DNA of 64,000 bases from Utricularia gibba (lineage: Eukaryota > Streptophyta > Magnoliopsida > Lamiales > Lentibulariaceae), in assembly GCA_002189035.1 (NCBI GenBank), contig NEEC01000007.1, positions 2,480,001-2,544,000 of the forward strand, written 5' to 3'. Below, piece after piece: positions 46,928 to 59,424 of the stretch. The position numbers were made by a program, and so were the translations under genes. Under the pieces are notes generated by a model. It was not told the origin of the DNA, made no database searches, and was given only the letters and a program-made list of their open reading frames with translations. Every line of letters starts with the position of its first letter. Position 1 is the stretch's first letter.

Positions 46928-48544
46928 ATGGGGAAGAACGTCTCCCAAAGACGGAGACTAATGTCCTGCGGGGGCACGAAGGCTCTGTATTGGCAGCACG
47001 GTTCAACATGAACGGTGAGTATTGCCTCAGCTGCGGGAAAGACCGAACCATACGCCTGTGGAATGCTCACCGCGGATTGCACATCAAGACCTACAAATCA
47101 CATGGCCGGGAAGTGCGCGACGTCCATGTCACATCGTACGAAAAATGTAATTCTTTGTGCATTTTCCCTTTGGTTTCTAATTGTTATTTGGTACAGGGAT
47201 AATTCCAAGTTGACCTCGTGTGGAGGTGATCGGCAAGTTTTCTACTGGGATGTAGCCACTGGTCGTGTAGTTCGGAAGTTTCGTGGTCATGATAGTGAGG
47301 TAGTTTCAGTTATTGAAGAGTTGAATTTGATGAATTGAATTGTGGATTCACTTGCTTCTCTTGGATCATTTTCGGCAGGTGAATTCTGTGAAGTTCAATG
47401 ATTCTTCATCAGTTGTTATCTCAGCCGGCTATGATCGCTCAGTACGTGCCTGGGACTGTCGATCTCACAGCACAGAACCAATTCAGGTATTATGAATGAA
47501 TCCATATTAGGATTTGAAGGAACTACAGAAGTTTGGATTTACTGTTATGATTTTTAACTTTGGAAAGCGTGACGTCCATTTGCTTGAAAAAATTTGAGAT
47601 TTTGAATTTGCTGAACTTATGCTGTTTCCCTCCAGATAATTGACAACTTTTTAGACAGTGTGATGTCCATTTGCTTGACTAAATTTGAGATAATTGCGGG
47701 AAGTGTGGATGGCACCGTTCGGACATTTGATATTCGAATTGGTAGGTATGTTGCAATGTATTTTTCTGTTGCTTGCTTTCTTCTCAAAGAAAACTTTTGC
47801 TCAAGGTTTTTGTTCCAACACACGTACTTACAAGTTTATGATGGTTCAAATGTTAGGGAAATATCTGATAGTCTGGGGCAGCCTGTCAATTGCGTGTCCC
47901 TCTCAAACGATGGCAACTGTGTTTTAGCGAATTGTCTTGATTCCACCATACGGCTTCTGGATCGGTAGCTTACTACTGAAGCTCTTCTCTAAATTGCATA
48001 AGCGTACCTAATTCCTTGTCTTTGGTGCAGATCTACCGGTGAGCTGCTGCAAGAATACAAGGGCCATACTTGTAAGGTAACCTCTAAAATTTCAGCCTTT
48101 CTCCTTATGATGCAAATACTCGAAGAAGCAAACAGTTTAATTTAGTCCAAGCTTTTCCTTTTTGCTCTAGCATTGCAGTTGCATATGCTCTCATTATTTA
48201 GCTTACTCAGTTAACCACCGTGGCCATACCTGTTTCAGTCTTTCAAAATGGACTGCTGTCTGACAAACACAGATGCCCATGTCACTGGAGGTTCAGAGGA
48301 CGGCTATATTTATTTCTGGGATCTGGTTGATGCTCGTGTTGTATCCAGATTTCGAGCTCATTCCTCAGTGGTAAGTTTCTTTGTTCAGACTCGTTCCTAG
48401 ATGAACCGCCATCTTCTTTCCTCTCCCAGCGTTCATATGCCCCCTCCTGCATGTTTCCAGGTGACTAGTGTGAGTTATCACCCCAAGGATGACTGCATGA
48501 TAACTGCATCAGTTGACGGCACTGTTAAGGTTTGGAAAGGCTAA
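46928..48544 (+). CDS. WD40 repeat protein, MORG1/WDR83-like (At5g64730 type), 8 exons, ~299 aa
   Basis: Seven-bladed beta-propeller; in animals the orthologue scaffolds MAPK signalling and associates with the spliceosome, while the plant role is little studied. Exons: 46928-47135, 47197-47299, 47379-47486, 47636-47745, 47857-47964, 48031-48076, 48239-48370, 48461-48544. Blades are visible as GHEGSVLAARFN...LSCGKDRTIRLW, LTSCGGDRQVFYWD, VISAGYDRSVRAWD, IIAGSVDGTVRTFDIR, VLANCLDSTIRLLD, VTGGSEDGYIYFWD and ITASVDGTVKVWK. The ATG at 46928 is one base out of frame with the first blade. No other in-frame ATG precedes the conserved start, because an upstream TGA closes that frame. One extra G in the GGGG at 46930-46933 gives MGEERLPKTE, the expected N-terminus, and makes the total exactly 900 nt. 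Confidence 0.87.
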
Positions 48545-48762
48545 GGAACCTGTGTTTTTGCTTTGGTTTGTACCTGAAGAATTACGGTTTATTGCTAGTT
48601 TAACTGAGTTTGAAAAGTGGTTTAATGGCGAAAATTGGCCCTAGTTTACGTATTTGCAAAGTTCTTTGCAAACCAGAATCCCATATACCTTCATTTCCAA
48701 GTTACAAAATCTTGGTTTTGAGCATAAATATATCTGATACTAGTGACGTAGTTGCATAAACA

Positions 48763-51700
48763 TTAATTAGCTCTTGTCCTCTTGGTTGATTTGGAACTGC
48801 GGTCATGGCTGTTTCGCTTTTTCCCACTCTTCTGTTCCTCACTCTTCCTCTTTGGCTTCTTGTCTCCATTTGCATTAGACTTCACACTTACAATGGCGCC
48901 TGACTGTAGTCTTGAAACACTTTTCAAAACATTCTCAAAATCTGCTTCTCGATCGACAATAGCAAACTTCTGAAGGATGTCTGGGTCCAGTGCACCTTCC
49001 AACTCTGATTTCATCTTTTCCTGGACACAACTTTCATGTAAGAGCATACCAGATAAACCCGAAGAAGCAAAATCGTGATAAACCTGGACTTTTTCTGCAC
49101 CATCATTCAGGTCATCATCTACAGATTGAGGGTGAGGCTCCAGTGCAATCTAACCGAACAAAAACGAAAGGATATGAAAGCCAAAACTTTACAAAACTAG
49201 ATTTTCCCCAAGTTCTGTAATTCTGCTTACATCTTTTTTGGGAGGAATAGTGGAACTAATCTCTTTACTGCTCAGGTATTGATGGAACTTTTTCATTACT
49301 TTCATGTAAAGAGATAAGATTTGTTGCCGATCCAATTCCTTCATCTCTTTCTGTGGACGACAGAAGACCATAAGAATTTATTAGACAACATAACGAAAAC
49401 AATATCGTAAACTAACACTCTTAAACAAAGACTGAAAATTTTTAAATATGATTGAAAAAACGCATGGATTTGCTGGCATAAAATGCACTTAAGATTGACC
49501 CCAGTAAGTTGCCAATTCACAGTCAAAACAAGAGACCCAAATCAACCAGGAGTTCAAAATACTCCTAGGAAATAAGATGGCATATCAAACACAAAGAAGC
49601 CCAAAAGAGAAGGTATGAAAAAATAAATACCTCAATGCTCGAGATGTCTTTTCCCTGCAAGCCAACACAGAGCAGAACAGAAGCTTGCATATATGAAAGC
49701 GAGACTGGAATCATCTCCCAGAAATATGCACAGGCAAGATCATTGACGAAAAACCCTGTCTAGAGCATGCAAGAGGAAATGTTAAAACTCAAAAAGTTGA
49801 AAGGAGTCAATCTAGTTACTGCGAAACCACTCAGACGACTAAGGCCATGCACGAGTATGAATAACAGTACCACGAGGTGTGGTGGCTTTGGTAATAGATG
49901 AAAAAGTCATGAATATCACATCGAATTCTTACCAAATGGTAGTCAACGCGGTTATTAACATATGCTTCAAGTTGCATCATGGAACTAGATGCTAGTTTTG
50001 CACTGATTGGATTTGCATGTTCCAGTGAAGAAGAAGAGGCAAGAAGTAACTCATTTTGACCTATCTTTGGATCCAAAATGCTGCAATGCAGGATATGAGA
50101 TACCGGAAGAGCATCAGTAAAATGAAAGTAATGAAAGCCAAACATACCTCATGGCTAGCTTGTAATCCATTGATCTAAATGTACGACCTAGTAGCTTAGT
50201 GAACCTTGACCTGAAGTCTGGAAATTGAGACAGCTGAATCTTTTGGCACCAAAAAACAAATATCTACATACAATGCTATGGCGTTGTAAGACCATCTCAT
50301 ACCTTGGTAAAAGTGGCTGAAAAACCCCAACTTATCTGACCCACTATACTCGATATCATCATTGTTCAATGGCTTCAAAGCCATGCAAGCGTGCTCACCA
50401 GTGACAGCACTCTAAGATATTGTTAACATATGAACACGGAAAAACTAATTAATAATAATCCAAAGGTTTCCCGACAACGATTACATGGAAATTTTGATTA
50501 TGAGATGAAATAAGAATAAGATAATCTCGTAACTGGAACTTCACTGATATAGAATGGAGCGAAGTTGTGCCTTTTCCAGAAACGTAACAGATCCAGAGTA
50601 AGTCCAAACGACACTCCTATGTAATGTAGTTTTTCAGGCTTTCTCTCACCAAGGGGTACAAGCAGCGGAGCAAGTTCTTTTCCACTCCTTGGCTTAATAT
50701 TCTCATGCAACAAAAATGCCTATGAGAAGTGCAATATCTTCAGTTCAGACAAAACAATGGAAAGCCCAAAAACCATCACAAAAAAGCATTATGAATTATG
50801 CAGTTCCAGATCAAAGGATTAAGAGATATGCAAGAACTTTAACTCAAAAGAGACGAATCACCTTCTCTGCAGCCTCAGTGATGTTGACTGGGGATGCACA
50901 TGTATCTGGGACTTCCTCAATATCTGATTCATAGGTAGGAGTAAGTTCACCTTCAAAGTACCTGAAGCAACCACAGGAAAAATTCTATTTAATTATTTGT
51001 ACCAAGTAACAATTTGCTCCAAACTTGAAAGAAACACTGGAACAAAAGAAATTCCCTTGATCTCTATGTCCTATGCATTGTAATTGGAACTGTCAAGCAA
51101 AGTTCCTGAGGCTCATGCATTGCCAACTCGAATGAAAAAACAAGAAAAGCTCCAATTCTCCAAAAATATACAAGCACATGAAGTTAAGCATAAACCTCCA
51201 ATCTCGAATTTACAACAATCTACAAAAGAGCTATCCTATCATATACTTTGGTATTTCAATTATAAATCAATATTGCGGCATATGAGAGGAGATGATTAGA
51301 AAAACAAGATGTTGTGGCATTTCCTCAGATGTAATTTTGTAAATAATAGACTGTAAATGGGTAGCGTGATCTCATTCATGTGATTTCAGGAAAGCAGCAA
51401 TGTTACCCATAGCTATGGTTTCGTCAATTTATCCTAATATAAATAACCAGCAGTAGTTTTACCTTGCCAAAATTTTAATGGCAGCTGAGCCATATCCTAA
51501 CTGCAACATGGAAGTTAGTGTTTGTAAAGGAAATAAATGATAAATAATTAAAATGATTTTGAAAATTCACAACTTATTATACCTTCATTGCACTGGGATG
51601 AGTTGCAATACGAACAACACGAGCACCCGATAAGCTTGGGAATACCGTGTCACTAAATTGTTCACAAAATTTCCATGGTATTTGGTCTCCGTAAGGCTGA

Positions 51701-54700
51701 TGACCTGAACTTATGCTCTTCATAACAGAATTTCGAGAGATCTGACCCTCAAATGCGACCTAATAAGTTGAGGAAAAATACTAAAAATCATATATGGTCA
51801 AAAAACAAGAAAATACAAACAAAAAGGAGAGGCAACTGCAATCAAGTAACAATAGTAATAAACAATATACAGAGATGCTAAATAAAGCATACTTGGATGA
51901 CACAAAGTATGAGAATATCATCAGTTCTAACGCTCTCATCAACAGGACCTGAAGAATCATCAACATACCAAACGCGTTCGAGTTACTGGACTGAGAATAC
52001 AAAGTTAATATACGCATTCATCCATACCAAGTAGCACAAACAAGTGGTGAGCAGGAGCATCAGCCATCAATTGCAAGTCATTTGGAGAATTCTTATAATG
52101 AGAAGCAACATAAAGAGCCATCATCCTCTGATCATATTGCCAACAAAGGGAAAAAAGGTCATATAATATCATCAAGGAAAAAAAGGTGCAAGCCCCAGAA
52201 CATGCAAACAGAAGTTTATTGACATTTCATGAGCCCATCAATGTGAAATTACCTGCAAAAATATTTCACTATCTTTATTAAAGGCAAAAAGTGTATCTCG
52301 GTTGACATAGTACAGGTCACATTTTTCTGGTGGCGGAAGACTGAATTAAGAAAAGAGTATCAAAGGTCAACTCAATAGATAGAGAACAAGTCTAAAATTC
52401 CAAAATCCACTACTAAAAATTCTACCTTCGAATACTAAGGGCGGAATCAGTAACGTTGAGGCAGAGCAAATCATTAAGCCAGTTTTCAATTGGATCCCCA
52501 GATGCATATCTGATAGATTCACTCAAATCTATCTTTTTGAATTGTCGACCTACAGTTGACATGAAGTAATCATTGAGCAGATGTTGAGGAATTATCAATT
52601 AGTTCATTGATACCACAACCATCTTGCTGTACCTGAAACAGTAGGAATAGTAGCGTCCCTAATTTCACTCGATACCAGGCTTTCCTTCTCAAGTTGCTGT
52701 AGCAATTTTAGAGATAAAGACCTTCCAGTACCTTCGTAACTATAAAAGAATAGATAATTGGAAACAGATGCTTAAAAAAGAATCGTCATGCAGGAAATAT
52801 AGAAAAATGGCAAAACCTAGCTTAAGATATGGAAAGTAGAAAAATCTATATTTCGAAAGTTCATTACCCGTTCACAGTAGATGAAATGAAGACAAGATAA
52901 GGACCGAGCAAGGATTTGACAATAGGTAAAGGTATAGCTGCTGCCTCGTCAATAACCAACAACTCAACTTGTGACAGCTTGGCATGTTCATGAGGCTGTA
53001 TGTACTGCAGATTTTATGGGAATAACACATGAATAAAAGGTGAAAATCCACTGCAATACACAAAATCAAGAAATCCTGGCATTACTCAAAAAAACTGGAA
53101 GGGGCATCTAGAGAGATAAGCCTGATATGTTTTAACTTTTTTTTACATACAAATGTTTTTAAGGGAAAGGCACTGAGGGAAGAAATGCCCTGTAAACACA
53201 TTTGGAATGCTACCTGAACTGTTTGTCTATGTTGCTTGTAGACATTGAACTGCACGATTGATTTGTGGAAGTCCGGATTTTTACTTCTAACGACATCATA
53301 ATCCAGGTGCTCCTACAAATAGAAGATCCAAGAATTAGAAAGGCTTACAGCATGTCTTTTTAAGAACACAGAGAAAGCCATTTAACTATTCATCATATGA
53401 TACACAATATAAATTAAACAAAAAACAATAGAAAAGTTTTGTATATCAACGAAAAGAAAGAAATGCTGAACAACATCACACCTTGTACTCAAGCATATCA
53501 AAACCCTTGCCCACAAATTCAAAAAGAGTTTTTAGATTTTCTGGGCTGGGTGCTGTAACAAAAATATTTGAGTACCTACAAGATAATTTCAGTTAATGAC
53601 AACATATCACACAGGGACTATGGTGATAAAGAATATTAAATTAAGTCTACCCCACTGCAACAGCCCCTGATATTGCCAATCCAAGGGCAGCTGACTTCCC
53701 ACGGCCACGAGCTGCAAGCAAAGCTATTGTGCTTTGATGTCGTTTGTCCAGAATTGCATCGAGGAATGTGACAAGTGCCTTTCCCTACAGAAGAAAAAAA
53801 AATGTAAATCTTCAAAGCATTTACTTGGCTTACCAGAAACCAAGAATCTTACCTGGTCCATTGTACAACATTTTCTAATGAGAGGGCCAACTGGAAAATC
53901 ATCAATTAGTTTCTCTTTCAAATCCTCCAGCTCTCTCCCAGGATTTGAAAGGGAATCAGAATCCTATGTGCATAAGTAATTGTTACAGATAAATTGTTAA
54001 GCCAATATCAATCAAAGCTGTCTTTTCCCGTAATACAATCAACTGCATATACATGACAAGACATTTAATGCCTTCTCATAGGAAACAGGAAAGTTTTGCA
54101 AATTGAATTCCACCGTATTAGCTAGCACTAAACAAATTAACTGAATCCACAATACACATAACCATCAGAAAATGAACAGGATTCCACTGGGTGCAATAGA
54201 ATTCACGAAGTTGATATAGAAGGTTAACAGACATGATATTTATAGGAACAGTTAAGGTTCATACAAGTGCAAGCATACCTCTCGGATAGAATGCTTGGTG
54301 ATTGATTTCACATGAGAAGAGATTGGAAGAATGTTAAGCTCATCATCCATGACAATGAAAGCTTTGCATGAAGCAAGAGAAAGCAAGAATCGCTCATTGA
54401 AACGTGCAGCCGCTTGAGAATGAGATTCAGTACGAAACCTCTCATGAACATCCTACAGTCAATAAAAAAAAAATTACAATAAGAGCTAAAATTGAATAGA
54501 ACAATGAAAGACGCATCCAATGCCATTATCACCGTTTTTTGCACATAAACGAACACCAAATATAAGTAGTGTACCATATTACCATAGCCATTGTGTAGAG
54601 GGATGTGAGTGAGGTCAAAGAGTGAAGAAGCAGGACAATTAAGCCACCCCCTTCAACAGTTTCAATAGTCCTCGCCAAGAGATTTGGTGTCAGTGCTTCA

Positions 54701-55963
54701 AAGTCCTAATGTTACACATGAAAGAAGTATTACCAATAACTCAAAATGCACATTGTTATTAACAACAATTATTTACTATTTGATCAATATACCTGCAGTA
54801 TGCACATGCCAAAAGTATTACCAAGGATACCCTCTGTTTTTTTGTATAAACAATGTGTAATCCTTGTCGTTTGCATGAAAAGAGAAAATTGATCAATTTT
54901 ATCAGGATCTAAGAGCCCCCTCTGTCCTAGCTTTTTTATCTGTTTGAGCCGCTTCTTGTTATGACTACACAGATGAGAAAGGGAGAGAGACAGAGACCGA
55001 GAGTGAAACATGGGGTACAGAATCATGACAGCATTAAAAGAAAAAAATTGCAAGAAAATGCCCATCGATGAGAATTAATACACTAGCAGATATAATATGG
55101 AGCAACATCACTAATTCATATAGTTTCACACTCAACCGTAGGATTTTAAAATTAACAAACTCCGTTGTGAAATTTCATTTGAATAAGATGACACAAATAT
55201 CATACATAAATGAAGGAGAATTAGATCACTGCATACAAGAAAATACATGCATCAGTTACACGTAGATGACGGTCAAACGTGAAAAAAATCCCTTTACTTA
55301 TTTGGAACGATTGAGGAATCTAGCTTCTCAACCACTGCGTCAGGATTAATTTGTGTGATATTAAGACGACAAAATAAATACCTGCTGAGCTCGAGTTTGT
55401 CCTTATAGCACCATAAAACACTCGGCCTCGACTTCTCCACCATATTACTCAACATTGTGTGCAAATTCACAATCTACAGCCAAATAAGAAATAGTTGTAT
55501 TCCCAGAAACAACAAATCATCACAATCATCAACAAACATGCATCCCATCAAAGCACCACAGAAGTAGAAAATATTGGAATTTTGAATATCATTTCAAAAC
55601 AATTTCGTGGATAGATAACTTCAAAACTAAAAACAGCATTATCCAACTTTGGCTGAATGCATGGTGGCAGATGATCGATCATGGCCTCACCCCCATACCA
55701 ACATCCACTTGAGTATTAATTCCATATTTCGAGTTGGATAGCTTCGTTTTCTCTCCGTTTAATGTAACCGGGGAACAAAAGACCCAATCCACAAACACAA
55801 AAGGCTGCTGCTTTCCTAAGATTTTAGACGCACCGACCAACTAGTCGAATTTAATTACCTGATCTCGGGATTTGTCTCCAACTATGACGAACATAGAGCG
55901 GTGACGAGCTTTGACTCCATTTTCAATAAGTGTTCTAATACGTTCGTCTACCTTCTTCCTCAT
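48763..55963 (-). CDS. RNA cytidine acetyltransferase (NAT10/Kre33/TmcA family), 25 exons, 1059 aa
   Basis: ATP-dependent enzyme that makes N4-acetylcytidine in 18S rRNA and in tRNA (with a THUMPD1/Tan1-like helper) and is needed for small-subunit assembly in the nucleolus. Exon 1 is 55859-55963 and exon 25 is 48763-49149. Others start at 55473, 54964, 54705, 54452, 53963, 53784, 53575, 53312, 53004, 52739, 52549, 52340, 52127, 51948, 51759, 51500, 50961, 50719, 50411, 50217, 50080, 49759 and 49350; 3180 nt, all phases consistent. Seen: N-terminal VDERIRTLIENGVKARHRSM, P-loop AARGRGKSAALG, VIDEAAAIPLP (Walker B-like), SSTVNGYEGTGRSLSLKL, the GNAT part VVRIATHPSAMKLGYGS, YFEGELTPTYESD, and the lysine-rich tail ending KSTKRTRAN (nucleolar-type signal). 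Length is close to plant homologues (about 1030 aa). Confidence 0.95.
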
Positions 55964-56171
55964 TATTAACGTCGGATATGAAATTTCAGAGCCTCCAAGA
56001 AGCAAACAAAAACGTGCGTCTTCAGTGGTAGCAGCGCCCCACCCTAAAACTGTGGAGAACTCCGGTGGAGCTCCGGTGAGAAGACAGGAGGAGCGTCAAG
56101 AGAATTCAAGTTTTGAGGGAGAGTATTTATACCCAGCGGGCTACCCTAAACAGTTGGGTCACCCGTCAACA

Positions 56172-56205
56172 ATTATTGGGCTTACGAAAGCAAGAGGCCC
56201 AAACC
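56172..56205 (-). promoter_or_regulatory. NAT10 promoter site II motifs
   Basis: TGGGCT at 56177-56182 and GGCCCA at 56196-56201 stand about 215-240 bp upstream of the NAT10 start codon. Site II motifs are characteristic of plant ribosome-biogenesis gene promoters, which fits this enzyme's role in 18S rRNA maturation. The regulatory role is inferred. Confidence 0.5.
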
Positions 56206-56454
56206 TGTAAACAAAATAGTCAAAAACAGAGGCAAAATTGCCAACATTGTTTGGACAAACGGATGCTTATAAATTAATGTTTATACTTATTATTTAAAAA
56301 TCATGTATAATCGATTTTTACTATTTTAAAATCAAACAAAATTGACCCCCACTATTTTTCACTGTGATAAAATTGAACGTCATTATTAACACACAAGAAA
56401 ATCAAAGACATTACACGGGTGAGATGCCCTATTTAAAATGATGTGTGACTGCGC

Positions 56455-56700
56455 CAGTTTGAGGGTGTTCGTTGGACCAGTTAGATGGGGCGGGCTGGGG
56501 CTCGTGGATTTCATGGGCTGGGTCAGGTATAAGAATGGGCTGGGCCTACTGGACTACTTGACTGGGTCGTTAAAGGGTGTGGGATGGGCCATTTGGAGGG
56601 CGTGGGCTGGACCAATTCCTGAACTACTTGGGCTGAGTCATTTATAGCGTGTGGGCTGGGCCTCCTTGCTTGGGTTGGTCCGCATGTGCGTTCACGATGT
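56455..56700. repeat. Degenerate GGGCTGG-type repeat block
   Basis: G-rich strand with many copies of GGGCTGG(G)CC or close variants, for example near 56490, 56515, 56538, 56605 and 56655. Parts recur as longer imperfect units (GGGCTGG..C..ACTACTTG...TGGGTC..TT and ...ACTACTTGGGCTGAGTCATTT). It lies between the NAT10 promoter and the pectinesterase 3' end. The 69-codon frame through it is Gly/Trp-rich and probably not a gene. Confidence 0.5.
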
Positions 56701-56866
56701 GGGTTGTTGACAAGCTGCACTGGGGGACATGGACCACTGTGCCAGGCCACGTGAATGAAATAGAAATTATCTCCATATGAATTCTTTACAGGTAACAACA
56801 CCATAACAGCACGAGAGTAATTTTAGATAATGGTCAACACAAGTTATTCACTGAAAACGAATGAAT

Positions 56867-59057
56867 CTACGTGGAGAGACCTGCCGAGAAGGCGACTCCG
56901 GTGGACGGCAGCCACGATGATCCGTAAATAAACTGCGCGACGGTGAACTGGCTGGCCTCCGCCGACGAATTGATAGCATGATACCCCTTCCAATTGACGC
57001 GCTGGGAGGCGGCGCCGGCGGCACCCGCCCCGTAATTCATATACTCCCCGTAATACAACGTGTCCAACGCGAACGTGGAGTTCCACTCCAACCATCCCCG
57101 TGGGTGTATGTGATCTCCCAAGTAGGACATCATGTAAACCGTACGTGAGTAGAGCTTCCACGGGCGGCCGAGGTAAGTGGGGAAGGAGGCCTTGGCGGCC
57201 TCCAGGTCGGGCTGCGCCACGATTCGAGAGGCGTGGATTGAGATGCCGGTGTTTTGGTTGGGGTCCTTGCGGTTCTGTGCGGTCACCGTGTTTTTCTGCG
57301 AGGGGAGAGGCTTCCGGGCAACGATGGAGCAGTTTTGGAACACCACGGCGGCGTTGCCGAAGATGAAATCGACCGTGCCGTAGATGTCGCATTCGCGGTA
57401 GAACTGACGCTGCGAGTGGGCGTAGAGTGTGTCTTGGTACCCGATGATGTTGCATCGGTACACCACCGCATGGTCCGCCCCGATGCGGAGTGCTACGGCT
57501 TGGTGCCGCCCGGGACCCGCCCAATTCTCGAACGTCATGTCACGAGCCAAGAACCCATTCCCGGATGCAGCTGTAAAAACCAAAAAACATGGACTGAATC
57601 AGCTTTTGAAAATGGCATGGCACTGGATAAAGAAAGCGAAAGAGTAAGTCAAAAAAACATGACTTCCATCGTAAAGACCTTCACAGCTGTTCAGTAAAAT
57701 AATGAATTTCCGACCAACTCACGAAAGAAAACAATAACAGCAGAGTTAGCCGCTGCTGCGGTGACTCATCCCGGCGAGGTGGGGATGGGAGTCTCGTGAG
57801 TGTGCCTCAGGTGAAGTAAAAAAGAATATCTGTGACTCCATTCATTCCAAACCAGAAAAAGAAATATCTAGATCCATCAAAGATTCAAGAGGGAGAGTCG
57901 CCTGGCGCAAGGAGAGAGGGATTTACCGAAGGTGGCGGTACGGAATGTCGTTACGTTGTCCATGACGCTCTTACCGCCTGAAATGAACGTCTTTGTCTTC
58001 CCATCTCCTATCATCATGATATTCGTTTTCGCCCTCGAAATCTTCAAGGAGGCCTCTTCGTACCTGCCAATCACAGACCCAAACCTAGTACATAATTACA
58101 GCATTTTAAGTGGTTAAAAAAAAGTCAAGAATATCGTGCAGCTGTTTCCTTTTCATTTCTGTTTTCTTTAACCAAATGTAATAGTTTCTAGAGAACTGAC
58201 CTGCCGGCCTTAACGTAGATTATGAATCGGCGGTTACTGTAGGAGGGGGCCAATTTGATGGCCTCGGTGATGGTCTTGCACGTGCCGTTGCCATCTGGTG
58301 AGACGACGATGTCTGGGGAAATGGCGGTCGGTGGAATCTGAAGCAGGACTCTGTCCCTCCGAGAGAGCCAGTTGGGGAGAGCGAGGAGCCGTCTGCGGCG
58401 GCGGTGCTCTATTGGGATCCCGGAGAAGTAGTCCTTGCTGCTGCGGCCGGTCGACGTGGCCTTGTAGATGGCGAGGCAGTTGCTCACGAGCTCCGAGAGG
58501 TCCTGGAGACGGAGATACATTTGGCTCTTCACTTGGCCGTGCAAATCGGCGAACCCCTCGGTGCAGGTATCGTGGTTCGTCATGGCTGCGCTGAGCCACG
58601 TCAGCACATCGGAGGAGCCGGTGGCACCGACGCCTCGCGAGATGGCGGAGAGGGAGCGGGAGAGTAGTTCTACGGAGTGGTCGAGAAGCTCAAGGCAATC
58701 GTCGTAGGCTGCCCTGACGTGTTGATCCATTTCGAAGTTGTTGCTGATCTCCGATGCAGCGTACAGCGCCTGCCCGAATTTCTGCAGCGTGAAGTTAACG
58801 GAGACGTGGGCCAGATCCTTGCTGCCGGTGGAACTGGAATCTGAGAGAGAATCAAGACACAGTGCCGGGAAACGAGTGCGCCCACAAACTCCTCCAGCCC
58901 CGTGAAGAACCCCATCTCCTGCCGCGACGGAGAAGAGCGCCAATACAACGGTAACTGCAAAGAGCTCTGCAACACTCTCCGGCGAAACCTCCCCATGTCC
59001 CTTTGCCAACCTCCTCGTTAATCCCCTCTTCTTTTCCATGGAACCCCAGCCCCTCAT
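56867..59057 (-). CDS. Pectinesterase/pectinesterase inhibitor (type I PME), 3 exons, 565 aa
   Basis: Cell-wall enzyme that removes methyl esters from homogalacturonan. Exons 58201-59057, 57927-58063, 56867-57570; 1698 nt. An N-terminal hydrophobic segment (residues about 26-42, VAELFAVTVVLALFSVA) acts as signal anchor. The pro-region is a PMEI-like domain with its cysteines (CGRTRFPALC, YDDCLELLDHS, TNHDTCTEGF). The basic RRRRRLL motif before LPNWLSRRDR is the usual subtilase processing site. The catalytic domain starts with IVVSPDGNGTCKTITEAI. Catalytic and substrate motifs are GRYEE, QAVAL, GYQDTLYAHSQRQFYREC, GTVDFIFGNAAVVFQNC and LGRPWK, with both active-site Asp present. It ends GVAFSAGLST, as in the family. 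The start is the first of two in-frame ATGs. Confidence 0.94.
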
Positions 59058-59174
59058 TCACAAATCACAATTTTTTCAACTCCACTTTCTCTTTTTCTTT
59101 TTCCCATAAGAATCCAAGGAGAGAAAAGCAAAATTCCCTGTGTAGCTTCTGAGTCAGTTCATAGCCATGGTCTG

Positions 59175-59182
59175 TATTTATA
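59175..59182 (-). promoter_or_regulatory. TATA box of the pectinesterase gene
   Basis: TATAAATA on the minus strand, about 120 bp upstream of the pectinesterase ATG. This is suitable for a TATA-type promoter with a leader of roughly 85-90 nt. Confidence 0.55.
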
Positions 59183-59424
59183 TCGCCATAAATACTTTCT
59201 CCATTTCGAATACACAACATTACATTATAGATATTCCAGCTGAGAGCCCGCTTGTGGTGGAGCTTTTTCCAACTTTTGTCAAACTTCTCTTGGAAAAGAA
59301 CACCCAAAAGTTAGAAACACCAGCAGTGCGCGTCTGTGGTGCGAGTCTCTTTTGTGCGTTGGGCCACCAGCTCCAGCTGTCTCCGACTCGGAGCGATCCA
59401 ATCGGTGGGCTCATGGTCGCATAG

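Noticed and set aside
56438-56647. 69-codon Gly/Trp-rich frame
   Set aside because: Produced by the GGGCTGG repeat block; repetitive DNA rather than a gene.
56844-57524. 226-codon minus frame overlapping the pectinesterase
   Set aside because: Shadow of the GC-rich pectinesterase last exon in another frame; Arg/His/Pro-rich as expected of shadows.
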